Shown here one piece after another: positions 17,301 through 26,500 of a stretch of DNA of 42,834 nucleotides; the first letter of the stretch is position 1; each line of letters opens with the position of its first letter. The translations under genes and the position numbers were made by a program. Under the pieces are notes generated by a model, which made no database searches, was not told the origin of the DNA, and was given only the letters and a program-made list of their open reading frames with translations. The DNA lies in contig NZ_SEBS01000029.1 of assembly GCF_004211145.1 (NCBI RefSeq), positions 1 to 42,834 of the forward strand. The letters run 5' to 3'. Source of the DNA: Flavobacterium sp. GTDB lineage: Bacteria > Bacteroidota > Bacteroidia > Flavobacteriales > Flavobacteriaceae.

Positions 17301-17885
17301 GTGATTGATATTTTCGACGAGCAAATAGTCGAGCATCGATTGACCCTCAAATTCGCTCTCGTCCAAGTAATCGAAAACCTGATCGTATTTTTTAAGTTTT
17401 TCCCGCGCAAGAAGTTCAGGATTTTCAAGCGATTGGTCGTATGCTTTCGATATTTCCGAATTGAATTCCTCACGTGTCCACGTCCTGAAATCCGCTGTCG
17501 GAATGCTGTCCACGGCTGATCGTTGCGCGAGTTTCCACTGATTGCGACTGAGGTAATCGTTGAGGCATCGCGCGTAGATGACGCGTAACAAACCTTTCGT
17601 TGCGGGCGTCGCGGCGATGATTTCGGTATTGAGATTTTCGAGTATTTTAACTTGCGCATCTTCCTCAAGCGTGAACATGAATTTCGACCTGAAGAAGAAC
17701 GTCTTTACGATTTGAGGCTCGTTTTTACGTGATTTCGCTTTCTTGTAGATTTTTTCGACTACCGAGTTCGCCGATTTGATCTTTCCTTGATTTTCAAGAT
17801 CAATGACTTTTTCCCACTGCTTTTGGTAATCCTGCGCGAAAGCCGTCATCGAGAGTAAAACGACTAGTAGATATAATTTTCTCAT
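11394..17885 (-). CDS. Alpha-2-macroglobulin family protein with an inserted SusC-type plug
   Basis: 2163-aa secreted protein; signal peptide 1-17 (MRKLYLLVVLLSMTAFA), no lipobox. About 20-350 is helical, then macroglobulin beta domains to about 1180. At about 1180-1262 a carboxypeptidase-regulatory domain (VVIAGVVSDYAGVLPGASV) and at about 1265-1388 a TonB-receptor plug (VGRISGLQ, TRIVLRGNRS, LNPADILDVSVIKG, ALYGIDGKNGVIIIVTKK) are inserted. The A2M domain proper then begins (FFFPHLRTDESGNIKLSF, about 1395). The thioester-type motif CAEQ is at 1629-1632, followed by the helical thioester domain and a receptor-like C-terminal domain. Bacterial macroglobulins are thought to trap foreign proteases. 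The inserted part sits just before MG7, where the bait region lies in the family. It is the last gene of a unit, 48 bp after the carboxypeptidase-regulatory gene. Confidence 0.9.
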   Translation of the reverse strand: MRKLYLLVVLLSMTAFAQDYQKQWEKVIDLENQGKIKSANSVVEKIYKKAKSRKNEPQIVKTFFFRSKFMFTLEEDAQVKILENLNTEIIAATPATKGLLRVIYARCLNDYLSRNQWKLAQRSAVDSIPTADFRTWTREEFNSEISKAYDQSLENPELLAREKLKKYDQVFDYLDESEFEGQSMLDYLLVENINHRVSKLQPYYAYMAKLRPFETVLSADSETFRNAKFVDIPEEVNRVLTLFQQLETHFPSPGNRFLRLKIVHDYFLASDLEYVKLLDRLQKKTADTLMSANIRLEKANVYSHLGESQKNSEFKIKAVNILDSIIGKAGRANAEVLAQSLKNRITQRSLSMKMDVELYPFENARARVDFKDVDSLRVSYYKIPASEMNFFRRNHNLIDSLISLVKRGKPMYSAVHILPNKRDYTEHSTEILLPKIDAGMYLACFETDGFERDKSSSAYEIVTSSNITLLSTDRENKRLLTVLNRKTGKPMEGVRIKNDAFDLTTDKDGNATYLPLTSDYINESTIVSTATDTLIAEYHSYGYYRDYKDDSATGTAELYLDRAIYRPGQTVFFKGILLTKKENKTAVVGRTSITVVVSDPEYKDVFTQTILTNEFGSFSGEFKVPTSGITGKYLITTEEPEDYENDPTYDKEEDEHPFWDNVDFNDRETEFQVEEYKRPKFQVTFEPVIENYTIGQKITVRGNAKSFAGSALSGADAKYSVTRRTKKLRKKGENRFNFGDYYDPYEYANASVTIVQDTAKIDASGNFEVVFPSDALENDNRDEKPIYTYTISVDVTDVNQETRSAQTNVNVGYHSLQLGVNVLDAAKKKGSRFSLSSTNLNNQFTAVKGKLEFYYVSPLSSKFKPRKFKQPDIESIDAGEFARLFPNEERNENANTDGKLVKTIHVDTANKKDLSIDLSDLQVGNYRLVFSAVDASGKIETTTTLELNDPNLNIDPKLLFKISQLNSDSRKDGFAKIRISSPIADLTVRLNAVYEQETYFEKSITLVNNEAIVRIPVRAEFRNSILISADGFFDNYFHSTQFTSLIKIDEPLLELETSTFRNRIEPGTAETWSFKLSAKNTSLQSEVLASMYDASLDQFAKQDWQMPYFARKSNQGNPRNVVERYANGLWFSHLDENVPMRSLRLEETQLIWFGFNFSGDRLGYNNKQYRDQVTKKLAKPANDVVIAGVVSDYAGVLPGASVMVKGTKRGVQTDIDGYYSIAAAAGETLVFSFVGMSDREVKVVDRRNIDVMLESGDLLGEVVVTTAVGIRKNQNEVTASSVAVVGYGTQNSNSAVQDLVGRISGLQISTDRSSGNPDTRIVLRGNRSTSSNGGALIVVDGKIVTVGEFQKLNPADILDVSVIKGLQGAALYGIDGKNGVIIIVTKKSTEVLTQVKTRTNFNETAFFFPHLRTDESGNIKLSFTSPESLTQWKLRLLAHNKSGVSTQIQKYVTTQKSLMVMPNFPRFLRERDTIVVSAKISNMTSQPMSGTAMLQLFDATTMQAVDVKALNTKNVKSFVVNASGNEAISWKIFVPEGLQGVQYRIVAKAGEFSDGEENILPVLTNNMLVTETQALWVREKSRKEYVFENLKNNTSTTMKPHLLTLEYTSNPAWLALQSLPYLMEYEHECAEQTFSRFYANALATQIIGSNPKIAEIFETWRKNPQSKFDLNEELKSILIAETPWLNDAKSDSEQKQKLAVLFDLEKMKASQQATFKKLQLKQQGSGGFAWFDGGRESDYITRHIVAGLGHLKKFGTLADDAEVDAMAKKAIAFSDAEFTKWISTDESKKRYFRPYSDLHYLYARSFFLADYPLPENIRTFTKLGLEQLKSNWLDLGLYEKGMAALVLHRFGEKEPAGKIVESLRETASYNEDWGMYWIANNSGWYWYQAPIETQALLIEAFDEVANDRKSIDAMKVWLLKNKQQKNWPTTKSTTEAVYALLMRGSDWLDVKDNTVFKIGNEKIATKKMDETEKEAATGYVKINWKASEIKKEMATLSVENKSSVPGFGGFYFQYFEDLDKIKSHSGAMKIEKQLYHKVLGDSKLQGITTENSLKAGDLVTVRIIVTVTEDMEYAHLKDMRASCFEPVDVLSGYHWDANASYYKSTRDAATHFFFDSLPKGVYVFEYDLRVNNTGDFSNGITTIQSMYAPEFSGHSKGIRVKVR

Positions 17886-17933
17886 GTTTCGTGTTTCCCT
17901 AATTGATGCGCTTATCGCCGATTAGGTTGGAAT

Positions 17934-19070
17934 TTACGGATTGTAATCGAACGGCAGCGTGTCGGCTAATTTTTCCCAACCCATGTAACCGTAAAAAACC
18001 AATGCGTCGGGATTTGAAAGAGAACCGTCGGCAAAGATTTCCACTGACGTGCCGTTCAGTCTTATTTGTGAAAACTGTTGGCGCGAGAGTGGATTTTGCG
18101 ACGGATAATTGTGCTCGGGAATTTCGTTCGAAAACGAAACCTCTATGAAATCGGGAATCGACAAAAGTAAACGGTTCTCGATGGACGATATGAAATCCTG
18201 CTCGTACCAGGCGCGTTCACCCAGCGTGACGATTTCCCGCTTTGGTAGTTTGCGCATTTTGGTATAGTCGTTAGTCGTCTGCGCCTCGCGATACATAGCT
18301 GAAACCAACGAATCGCCGGGCCACGCGGGATTGATTTTTTTCGTGAACGGCCGAACCGTAAACCCGCTCGATGCAAGCTGTCGGGAATAAAGCGTCCGAA
18401 TAAAATGCATGGACGAACCGTAAAAAGCACGCGAACGGTTCGCGACCGTCTTTTTCGAATTCGCCTTTGCCGCGTCCAGTTCGGCATACGATGCGTAACC
18501 CGTGTAATAACTCACTCGTTTTGGCAAGTCGAGATTGAAGTCGGCGAGGATGAATTTGAGTTTGTAATTGAGTTCGGGAATTTCGATTTTGAGCGGAACG
18601 TCGGCCCAGGCGTTGAGGATTTGCGTTTCCTTATCGAACTTAAAAAGAATGTCATCGGGATTCAATAATTTGGTTTTTTGCGCATTTCGGCTTGTTCCGA
18701 TGAGATGCTCGAGGAAAAGTGCGAGATATTTTTCGCGCTCCTTTTTCGACATGATGACCAGTTCGCGAAGTCGTTGTTCGTTCTCGTGCAATTCGATCGT
18801 GTAGCGAGCCAATCTGTCGGTAAAAGTCTCAGGCCCCAAAACGATTTGCTCATACCCGACGTAGCTCACGAGCAGTTTGTAATTGTTGTCGGGAACTTCA
18901 ATCGTAAATCGGCCTTCGGCATCGGTAATCGCCGCGAAAGTGGTTTGCGAAATAAAGATGTTCGCACCGTCCAGCGGAGTTTTAGTCCGGGCATCGATGA
19001 TCTTGCCGTGCACGTATTGTTGCGCATGGCAAAGCATCGGGACAAGCAGCAAAAACAACAGTCTGACCAA
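17934..19070 (-). CDS. Carboxypeptidase-regulatory-like domain protein, secreted
   Basis: 378-aa secreted protein. Signal peptide about 1-16 (MVRLLFLLLVPMLCHA). A carboxypeptidase-D regulatory-like beta-sandwich spans about 17-105 (VHGKIIDARTKTPLDGANIF, DAEGRFTIEVPD, VSYVGYEQ), as found at the front of many Bacteroidota envelope proteins. About 110-378 is an alpha/beta region I do not recognise. It has no barrel strands, so it is not a receptor. The start must be a TTG at 19070: the only in-frame ATG lies inside the signal peptide and would remove most of it, and the upstream stop is 8 bp away. It lies between the 1441-aa T9SS protein (8-bp gap) and the macroglobulin gene (48-bp gap), so the three are probably co-transcribed. 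Confidence 0.82.
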   Translation of the reverse strand: MVRLLFLLLVPMLCHAQQYVHGKIIDARTKTPLDGANIFISQTTFAAITDAEGRFTIEVPDNNYKLLVSYVGYEQIVLGPETFTDRLARYTIELHENEQRLRELVIMSKKEREKYLALFLEHLIGTSRNAQKTKLLNPDDILFKFDKETQILNAWADVPLKIEIPELNYKLKFILADFNLDLPKRVSYYTGYASYAELDAAKANSKKTVANRSRAFYGSSMHFIRTLYSRQLASSGFTVRPFTKKINPAWPGDSLVSAMYREAQTTNDYTKMRKLPKREIVTLGERAWYEQDFISSIENRLLLSIPDFIEVSFSNEIPEHNYPSQNPLSRQQFSQIRLNGTSVEIFADGSLSNPDALVFYGYMGWEKLADTLPFDYNP

Positions 19071-19078
19071 GCGGGCGT

Positions 19079-22000
19079 TTATCTATTCATGAGTTTCCGA
19101 CTTTCCACAAGACCGTTTTCAAACTTGACTTTCGCCATGTAAACGCCTTGAGCATAATTGAAATTCCATTGGCAATCGAGTCCGTCGCCGCTCGGCGTGA
19201 ATGTCTGCAGGCGCTTTCCTGTCACGTCGTAAACCGTAACCTCGGCAATCGGTTGCGAAGCGCGGATCTGTAATATGTTGTCAAATACGAAAGCCGTAAA
19301 ACCGTTCGTCGAAGCTTCCGAAACATTCAAAGCGTCGGTTGTGTATCTCAAGATAAAACGTTCATTAAAACGTCCGGTCAGGGTCGTAAAATCGTAAGGA
19401 TTCTGTTTTAGATCGTGGATGATATCGAGTTCCTTGTCTTCGATGTAGATGTTTTGCGAATCGAAAAGCCCGTCGAAATGGTCGATCCGGATCGAATAAT
19501 TTATGCCCGACGTCGCGTATATGCCAAGCGGAACCTGATCGTTCACGTCAAACGGGATCGGTCGTCCCTGAGTCACGAGATAATCTTCGCCGAGCATCGA
19601 GTACAAGGCCGTCGATGTGCTTCCGAAACGCAAACCGTCGAGGCCGCGGTCCCAATCGAGCGTCGCACCTTGGGCATAACCGACCAAAATCTGGCTGAAC
19701 GCGCCCGCATCGTTGGTCATGTTGAGCCAGATGCGGTGTTTTTCGAAGTCCTCTGATTCCTCGGGATCCGGTTCCTGTTCGGTTTTCCCAAAATCACTGT
19801 TCACATTCCTGAAGAATTGGCTGTTGTTTACCGACGATCGCATCGCATTGGTAAACGTCGCGTTGCCCGATTGCACCAAACTTCTCGTGAAGAACGATTG
19901 TCCCGCGGCGATATATCCGTTCGGCGCAGGTCCGCCAGACGACGCCATCGTGCCGACGCCACCGAGTTTGTTCCAGGTCGCGTAATCGGCCGCGCTGTAA
20001 TTGATTTGGAAATCATAGTAAAACGGGTCGGGGAACGTCGCGTTCGGAGCCGTATTATGCGTCCAGAAATAAATCGTGCCATCGAGAACAGGCGTGTTCG
20101 CGGCCGCGTTCAGGAACGAAGCTGCGCTCAACGCCGACGGATACGGGTTTCCAAGCAAATTCCACTTGTCGTCCCAAATTCCGGCGCCCAAAGTGCCACG
20201 AGAGACGGGAGCCGTAAAATTTCCATTATTCGGTGTTCCGATGAAATTTCCCGTATACGGAACCTTCGTGCTCGGGCTTATCGAATAAGTTTGAGGCGCG
20301 CGGATTATGTAGCCTTTTCTCGGATCCATGATCGTCGCGACGCTTTCCTGCGCCCAATTTCCGGTTCCTGCGCCAACGAACGGCATCCAGCTGTAGTATT
20401 TGTCGGGCTGCGTGTTCGGCGATAAATTGCCCAGGGTGTAGTTCGACGCCAACGTCATCGGCGAGTTCCAATAGGTGTAATCGTAGCGGTACATCGGTTT
20501 GGTGATGCGTTCCATGTTCACGATTCCCGTGTTGTTCACGTTGTTGATCTGTAGCAAATTCGCCGAGTCATAGATGTTGAACGTTCCGCCCGTGTTCACG
20601 TGGACGAAATCGGTCACGGTTAGATTGTTGCCCGAATTCAGCCGGAGCGTCCCGCCGTTCTGGACCGTCAAACTATACGCGTAAGCATTGAATGCGCTTC
20701 CGGAGATGATACAAGTCGGCGATCCTGTCGGAATCGTAACACAGGTCGCGGCCGTCGGAACTCCATTTGGCGTCCAGTTCGTCGCCGTGTTCCAGTTGTT
20801 GTTGCCGGCCGATCCGTTCCAGAGTTTTCCCGCGTTTACCGTTACGTTGGTTTCTTCAGTCTCGACGAGCGTGATGCCGTTGCAGAGCGTGTACGTGACT
20901 TCAGCTGTGTACGTTGTGTTTATCGTCGGACAAACATTTATGACGTCGGTAGTCCCAACGACAGGTCCTGAAGTTCCCGAACCTTGAAACCATTTGATCG
21001 ACGTGATCGATGCGCCCGACGGAACGAAACGCCAAGCCTCGTTCGTAACCGTCCAATCGGGACTCAAACTATTCCTGTTGGGCGGAACGAAAGCCTGTGT
21101 TCCCGCTGCATTTTGGATGCCGACCACCGCGTTTCCAGTGTTCCAGGATGCGCAAACCGTTTTATTTTGGATGTATACGTCGATGATGTTCGTATTCTCG
21201 TAAAACACGATCATGCCGGTGTAACGCTGCGAACTGCAAGCCGTCGAGTACATCGGGATGTTGTTCCATGAAGCGACCAACGCGCGACATCCTGTATTTA
21301 GTGTGATCAGTTCCCAGCCGACTTCACCGCTCAATGTCGGGTCGATGTCGTGGTAAACCCCGAAAATCGAATTCCTGAACAACGAAGTGCTCGGCAGATC
21401 GTTCGCGAAACTCCACGTCGAATAACCTCCGGCCGTGTTGTTCGTAAGGTCGAAAGTCACGACGCCGTTCGAACTGATCAGACATTGGTTGTAAGTGTTC
21501 CCGAAGAAGCAAAAATTAAACGGAAGGTTCACCACGGGCGACCAAACGTCGTCGTCGTTCACGCTTACGGGATTTTTCAAGCAGCTGAATTGGTAAGGCG
21601 GCGCATACGGAATCGACTCGACCGTATAACTTGTGGTTTGCCCGAGTTGCAGGTATGTCGCCTCTAGATTGACGCAACTCGCGCCTGTGCAATTGATCGG
21701 CGCAGGATCGGCTCCATTCAATCCCAGCCCGCCCGACAACACCGACGGACAGCCTAAAGTCGTAGTTCCCTGGCTGTTTCCGATACCGCAAGTCGGGATG
21801 AAAAACGTGATCGGCCCGACCCAAAATCCCTGGCCGAGAGCGCCGCCGCAGTTCGCGCGTACCCAAACGTAATACGTCGCTCCCGCGGCCAGCCCCGTGA
21901 GGTTGGCCGTGGTGATCGTTCCCGCAGTTGACGCATTCGGAGTCGTTGTGCCGGTAGGGCTTGTCGCCGACGTGGAATACCAAAGCTGGTAACCGTTAGC

Positions 22001-23404
22001 CGGCGCAGGGCTTGCCGCGGTCCAGCTGATGCTCGCCGTCGAATTCGATGTCACGTTCGCCACGATATTCGATGGGAAACCTGAGCATGGTGGCGGTGTC
22101 GCGACCGTAAATGCGTAATCTTCTGTTTCTCCATAATCGATCGAGCCGCATGCCGACGGATCGGTCGAGAGGTAATTCGCCCTGATGCGCATGCGGTAAT
22201 TTCCCGTCGGCGTACCCAAAGGCACGGTGAAACTTCCCGCGGCTGGGTTTACGTACGCGCCTGAAGCGTAGACTTTTTCTCCGGCGTCGTCAAAATCGTT
22301 GTCGTTGTTCCAATCGATCCAAATGTTGAATCCGAAAGTGTTCGTGCCGTTAAAACTCGAATTGAAATTAACGGACGCGCCTGCCGATTGGCTCGCTGAC
22401 ATAGACGTGAAATTTCCATATCCGCCCGCTGAAAAACCTGAGTTGAGGTTACTGATGTTCGATATTCCGGCCGAAGTGGAAAAGTTAACGATGCTGTAGC
22501 CGGTCGTCGTACTCGTCGCAGGGCAATATCCGGTGTATGTCGAAACACAGATCCCAAACGTGCCGTTGGCGTCGCCGCCGTATTCCCAAACCCTGATGTA
22601 AACTTGCGATCCGGGAGTAAGTCCCGTTCTCGTGATCGATGACATGAGGCCGTTCAAGCTGTCATCGTCGTCGCATTCAAGCAGGCTGAGAGCTCCACAT
22701 GTTCCTGAGTAAAGCGCCATGCCTGAATCGGTTATTCCGCCGGATTGCATATCGACGATCAGGACGCCGTTTGCAGGAACCGTTACGACAAACCAGACAT
22801 CGTCGTCAACGTAATTCGCGCAACCCGGAGCGGGAATTCCTGAACTCGCGGTCGCGCCGACGTTCGTATACGTCGCGTATGTACAACTCGTATTAACGGG
22901 AAGTGTTATGGCCGTCGAGCATTCGTCGTTTGCGTTCGATGAAATAACTTTCGTAATACAGATGTTTCCGACCATAGAATTGTTGTTCGCGTTGTTCGTG
23001 CGCATAACCCTTAGGTAATATGTCGTGCTTGGCGTTACGGTAGTGTTTAAAGTTGCGGCTGTCGTTCCGGGAACCGTACAGGCCGAATATAGTGCGCCGC
23101 AAGCCGTGTAAATGGCAAGTCCGAGTTGCCTGTCGCTTGTTCCCTGTATGGAAATTGAAGTCGTCGTGGCATCAGTCGTAAACCGGAACCAGCCGTCTCT
23201 ATACGAAGTTCCGTTGCAAGGCGCAGGGCCATCATTCGTAAATGTAGCGGGAATTGTGTATGAGGTGTTTACGCAGGAGGTGTTTACGTTTATCAGCGGA
23301 GCGCCGGTGCCGCAGTTGTCGATTTGTGCGATAGAAGTAGAGCTGAAAAGCAGAACCAATACCGCACAGAGAACCCGATTGGTAAAAATGTAATTCTTTT
23401 TCAT
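19079..23404 (-). CDS. T9SS-secreted multidomain protein (GEVED, FN3, nidogen-like)
   Basis: 1441-aa exported protein. Sec signal peptide 1-26 (ending STSIA). About 28-290: two or three Asn/Thr-rich pre-peptidase-type beta domains (DVWFVVTVPANGVLIVDMQ). About 300-435: GEVED domain (WIDWNNDNDFDDAGEKV, CGSIDYGETEDYAF). About 440-540: fibronectin type III (ISWTAA, YYVWVRANCG). About 600-830: a nidogen-like domain (LPFNFCFFGNTYNQ, ISSNGVVTF, GMIVFYENTNIIDVYI). From about 858 on there is a module shared with the 2612-aa neighbour (NWNTATNWTPNGVP, YRYDYTYWNSP, LGNPYPSALSA, FSQILVGYAQGAT). The last ~75 residues are a T9SS type A signal (EVTVYDVTGKRL, AQGVYMAKVKFENG). It is likely a cell-surface or released adhesin; there is no catalytic motif. 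It is first of the unit leading to the macroglobulin. Confidence 0.92.
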   Translation of the reverse strand: MKKNYIFTNRVLCAVLVLLFSSTSIAQIDNCGTGAPLINVNTSCVNTSYTIPATFTNDGPAPCNGTSYRDGWFRFTTDATTTSISIQGTSDRQLGLAIYTACGALYSACTVPGTTAATLNTTVTPSTTYYLRVMRTNNANNNSMVGNICITKVISSNANDECSTAITLPVNTSCTYATYTNVGATASSGIPAPGCANYVDDDVWFVVTVPANGVLIVDMQSGGITDSGMALYSGTCGALSLLECDDDDSLNGLMSSITRTGLTPGSQVYIRVWEYGGDANGTFGICVSTYTGYCPATSTTTGYSIVNFSTSAGISNISNLNSGFSAGGYGNFTSMSASQSAGASVNFNSSFNGTNTFGFNIWIDWNNDNDFDDAGEKVYASGAYVNPAAGSFTVPLGTPTGNYRMRIRANYLSTDPSACGSIDYGETEDYAFTVATPPPCSGFPSNIVANVTSNSTASISWTAASPAPANGYQLWYSTSATSPTGTTTPNASTAGTITTANLTGLAAGATYYVWVRANCGGALGQGFWVGPITFFIPTCGIGNSQGTTTLGCPSVLSGGLGLNGADPAPINCTGASCVNLEATYLQLGQTTSYTVESIPYAPPYQFSCLKNPVSVNDDDVWSPVVNLPFNFCFFGNTYNQCLISSNGVVTFDLTNNTAGGYSTWSFANDLPSTSLFRNSIFGVYHDIDPTLSGEVGWELITLNTGCRALVASWNNIPMYSTACSSQRYTGMIVFYENTNIIDVYIQNKTVCASWNTGNAVVGIQNAAGTQAFVPPNRNSLSPDWTVTNEAWRFVPSGASITSIKWFQGSGTSGPVVGTTDVINVCPTINTTYTAEVTYTLCNGITLVETEETNVTVNAGKLWNGSAGNNNWNTATNWTPNGVPTAATCVTIPTGSPTCIISGSAFNAYAYSLTVQNGGTLRLNSGNNLTVTDFVHVNTGGTFNIYDSANLLQINNVNNTGIVNMERITKPMYRYDYTYWNSPMTLASNYTLGNLSPNTQPDKYYSWMPFVGAGTGNWAQESVATIMDPRKGYIIRAPQTYSISPSTKVPYTGNFIGTPNNGNFTAPVSRGTLGAGIWDDKWNLLGNPYPSALSAASFLNAAANTPVLDGTIYFWTHNTAPNATFPDPFYYDFQINYSAADYATWNKLGGVGTMASSGGPAPNGYIAAGQSFFTRSLVQSGNATFTNAMRSSVNNSQFFRNVNSDFGKTEQEPDPEESEDFEKHRIWLNMTNDAGAFSQILVGYAQGATLDWDRGLDGLRFGSTSTALYSMLGEDYLVTQGRPIPFDVNDQVPLGIYATSGINYSIRIDHFDGLFDSQNIYIEDKELDIIHDLKQNPYDFTTLTGRFNERFILRYTTDALNVSEASTNGFTAFVFDNILQIRASQPIAEVTVYDVTGKRLQTFTPSGDGLDCQWNFNYAQGVYMAKVKFENGLVESRKLMNR

Positions 23405-23432
23405 AAATGTTGGTGGTATGGTGGTGTACTTC

Positions 23433-23440
23433 CAAAAATA
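23433..23440 (-). promoter_or_regulatory. -7 promoter box for the 1441-aa T9SS gene unit
   Basis: The minus strand reads TATTTTTG, a full match to TAnnTTTG, 28 nt before the ATG at 23404. No clear TTG is found upstream at the standard distance. It likely drives the three-gene unit 23404-11394. Confidence 0.55.
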
Positions 23441-23519
23441 GTGAAATTATCATACGACTATTCGCTATACGTCATAAAATTCTCATTTTAGATAAACAAC
23501 GTCACGGGATGTACTGAAA

Positions 23520-23553
23520 TAAAAAAGCCCCTGTGGATTACAGGGGCTTTTGC
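23520..23553 (-). terminator. Rho-independent terminator of the 2612-aa gene
   Basis: GCCCCTG (23527-23533) and CAGGGGC (23541-23547) form a perfect 7-bp GC-rich stem with a 7-nt loop. On the minus strand six T follow (23526-23521). It lies 17 bp past the stop codon of the 2612-aa gene and separates it from the next promoter. Confidence 0.93.
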
Positions 23554-23569
23554 TTATAAATGTTATCGG

Positions 23570-26500
23570 TTAATTCGCGAGTTTCACGTCGGCGGTGCTT
23601 CCGTTGGCGAGTTTCACCTTGGCGATGTATATGCCTTGGGAATACGGGAAAGGTTCCTCGAACAAATTGGAATCCGGCGAGAATGTCACGATGCGTTTTC
23701 CGCTGATGTCGAATATTTCAATGCTTTCGATCGTCTCAGGCGATTGCGCGAACAATTTGCCTTCGCTTATAAACGCGGTCAGCGTACTTAGATCGTGATC
23801 GCCGACGCCCAATTGCTGGGTCGTGTAGCGCAACAGGAATCTGTCGTTGAAGGTACCGATCGCCGAGTTGAATACATAAGGTGCAACCTTCAAATCATGG
23901 ATCACGTTGAGCACTTTGTCTTCGAGATATATATTCTGGCCTTCGAACAATCCGTCAAGATGATCGATTCCGATCGTGAACGAAGCGGCAATCGTAGCCT
24001 TGTATCCCAACGGAACCATGTCAGCAACTTCAAAAGGAAGTGCGCGTCCTTGAACCGTCAATCGAGTCTCGTCGATAAGAGAATAAAATGTCACGGCATT
24101 CGAGGCAAACGTGTCACCGTCGTAAAGTCGGTCCTTGCCATTCGTAGCACCCTCGGCGTAACCCACGAGAATTTGGCTGAAGGCACCCTGGTCATTCGCA
24201 AGGTTCAACCAAACCCTGTGTCTTTCGAGGGCAGGCGTCGCATTTGTAAACGGATTCGCCTGTCTGAAAAATACATTATTCAGTCCCGTAACGCGCATGC
24301 CGTTATTGAATACGGCGTTTCCTGCGGCAGTAGCCTTTATGAAGAAGCTCTGACCCGAAGCCACGTAACCGCTTGGAGGAGCGCCTCCGTAACCTGAAGG
24401 AACTGTAGCCGTTCCACCCATTGCGCTCGTGTAGGTCGCATAATCGCTGGCCGTATAATTACTTTGGAAATTGCCGTAGAAAGGATTCGGATACGCGGCG
24501 CTCGGAGGCGAATGGTGCGTCCAGAAATACATCGTTCCATCGAGAATCGCCGCGTTGGCAGGGTGATTCAGGAACAAGTCGGCATCGATCGCTGACGGAT
24601 ACGGATTCCCGATGAGGTTCAATTTATCAAAAACCACGGCAGGAGCGAGGCTTCCTTTTGAAATCGGCGACTGGAAATCACCGTTATTCGGAGTTCCTGT
24701 GAATGTCGCGGTGTATGGAGCCGTTATCGCCGGGCTTGTTGAATGTGTATTCGGGGCTCGGACGATATAACCTTTTGCAGGGTTCATGATCGTCGCGACG
24801 CTTTCCTGATTCCAGTTTCCGTTCCCGCCTGATATTGATGGATTCCAACTATAGAATTTATCGGGTTGCGTAAGCGCCGACAAATTGCCCAACGTGTAAT
24901 TGCTTGCAAGCGTAACCGGAGAGTTCCAATACGTATAATCGTAACGATATACCGGAGGCGTAATGCGTTGTATCGTCACAATTCCCGTGTTTGGCACGTT
25001 ATCGATCTGCACAAGGCTCGCGTCGTTGGCGATAAAGAAAATTCCGCCTGTGTTGACGTTTACGAAATTCGTGACTTCGATAGAATTGTTAGGATTCACG
25101 TGGAGATTTCCGCCGTTAAGTACGGTTAAGTTCAACGCGTGCGCAACGAAATTCGTTCCTGAGATTATCGGGTCGTTCGTCACATCGGGAATCACGACGC
25201 AATGTGCTGAAGTCGGAACACCTGCCGGAGTCCAGTTCGACGCGTTGTTCCAATCGGTACTTGCCGATCCGTTCCACGATTTACCATTTTGGTTGACGAT
25301 GACGATGTTACTCGAATTCGAACAATTTTCGCCGTTGAACAAAGACGTTGCAACCAACTGGAAGTACGTGGTCTGCCCCAATACAGGCGGATCGTAACTC
25401 GTTCCGGTCGCGATGTTCGTCCACGGACCAGTGGCCGATGGGGCGCTTTGCCATTGATAGCTGATCGATCCCGATCCCGTAGCTGCGATTGTCATCGTAA
25501 GAGCCGACGGATCTTCGCCCGCACAAAGATTTTGGTTGCCGGCGATTGTCGCGGCAAAAATTTGGTTCACGAAAACTGTCGCAGGCGTTGTCGTAACCGT
25601 ACACGGAGAACTGTTGACCGTACCCGTAACCACGCATTGGTAATACAATGTTTGTATCGCTCCCGCAGGCGGATCGTACGAATCGGTCGTCGCACCCAAA
25701 ATATTGGCATAAGGCCCGGCCGCTGCAGTGCTGCTTTGCCACTGATACGTTAATCCGGTTCCGGTTGCCGCCGTCGTAAACCCGATAGCAGTTGGGTCGC
25801 CGCCCATACAAACCGTTCGGTTAGGACCGATCTGCCCGGCTGAGACCGCGTTGAGAGTCGCCGTGACGCAATTCGAATAAGCCGAACAGGAAACGCCGTT
25901 CAGCGTTGAGGTCACCACGCGACGGTAATAGGTCGTGTTCGCGATGATCGGTGGATCGTAAAAACTTGAAGTCGCACCGCCAATGTTTGCCCAAGGCGAT
26001 GATGGATCGCAACTTACCGTATTGCGTTGCCATTGATAGGTCAAAACGCCGTCTCCGGTTGCCGCGGTCGCCTCAGTAAAGACGCTCGGATTGTTGCCGC
26101 AAAGCACTTGGTCGATGCCGACGGTTCCGGGATTGACTTGATTGACGGTGACGGTGATGCAAATGCCGGTGTCAGCACAGGCCGACGCTCCGTTCGGAGT
26201 CGTGACGCGTCTGAAGTACGTTGTTTGGGTCAATACTCCCGGTGCGTACGTCGCGAGGTTGTTCACGCCCGGCGCATTCGTCCAGGTCGCGCTTCCGCAT
26301 CCGATCGTGTTGAATTGCCATAAATATGTGATCGTGCCAGTTCCCGTCGCTGCCGTTCCGATCGTGAAAGCCGAAGGAGTCGAACCGCTGCAAATCGTTT
26401 GGTTGCCGCTTACGGTTCCCGGATTGATCTGGTTTACAGAGACCATCACGGCATTTGAAAATGCGTTACAGGCCGTTCCGTTAACGGTAGAGATCGTTTC

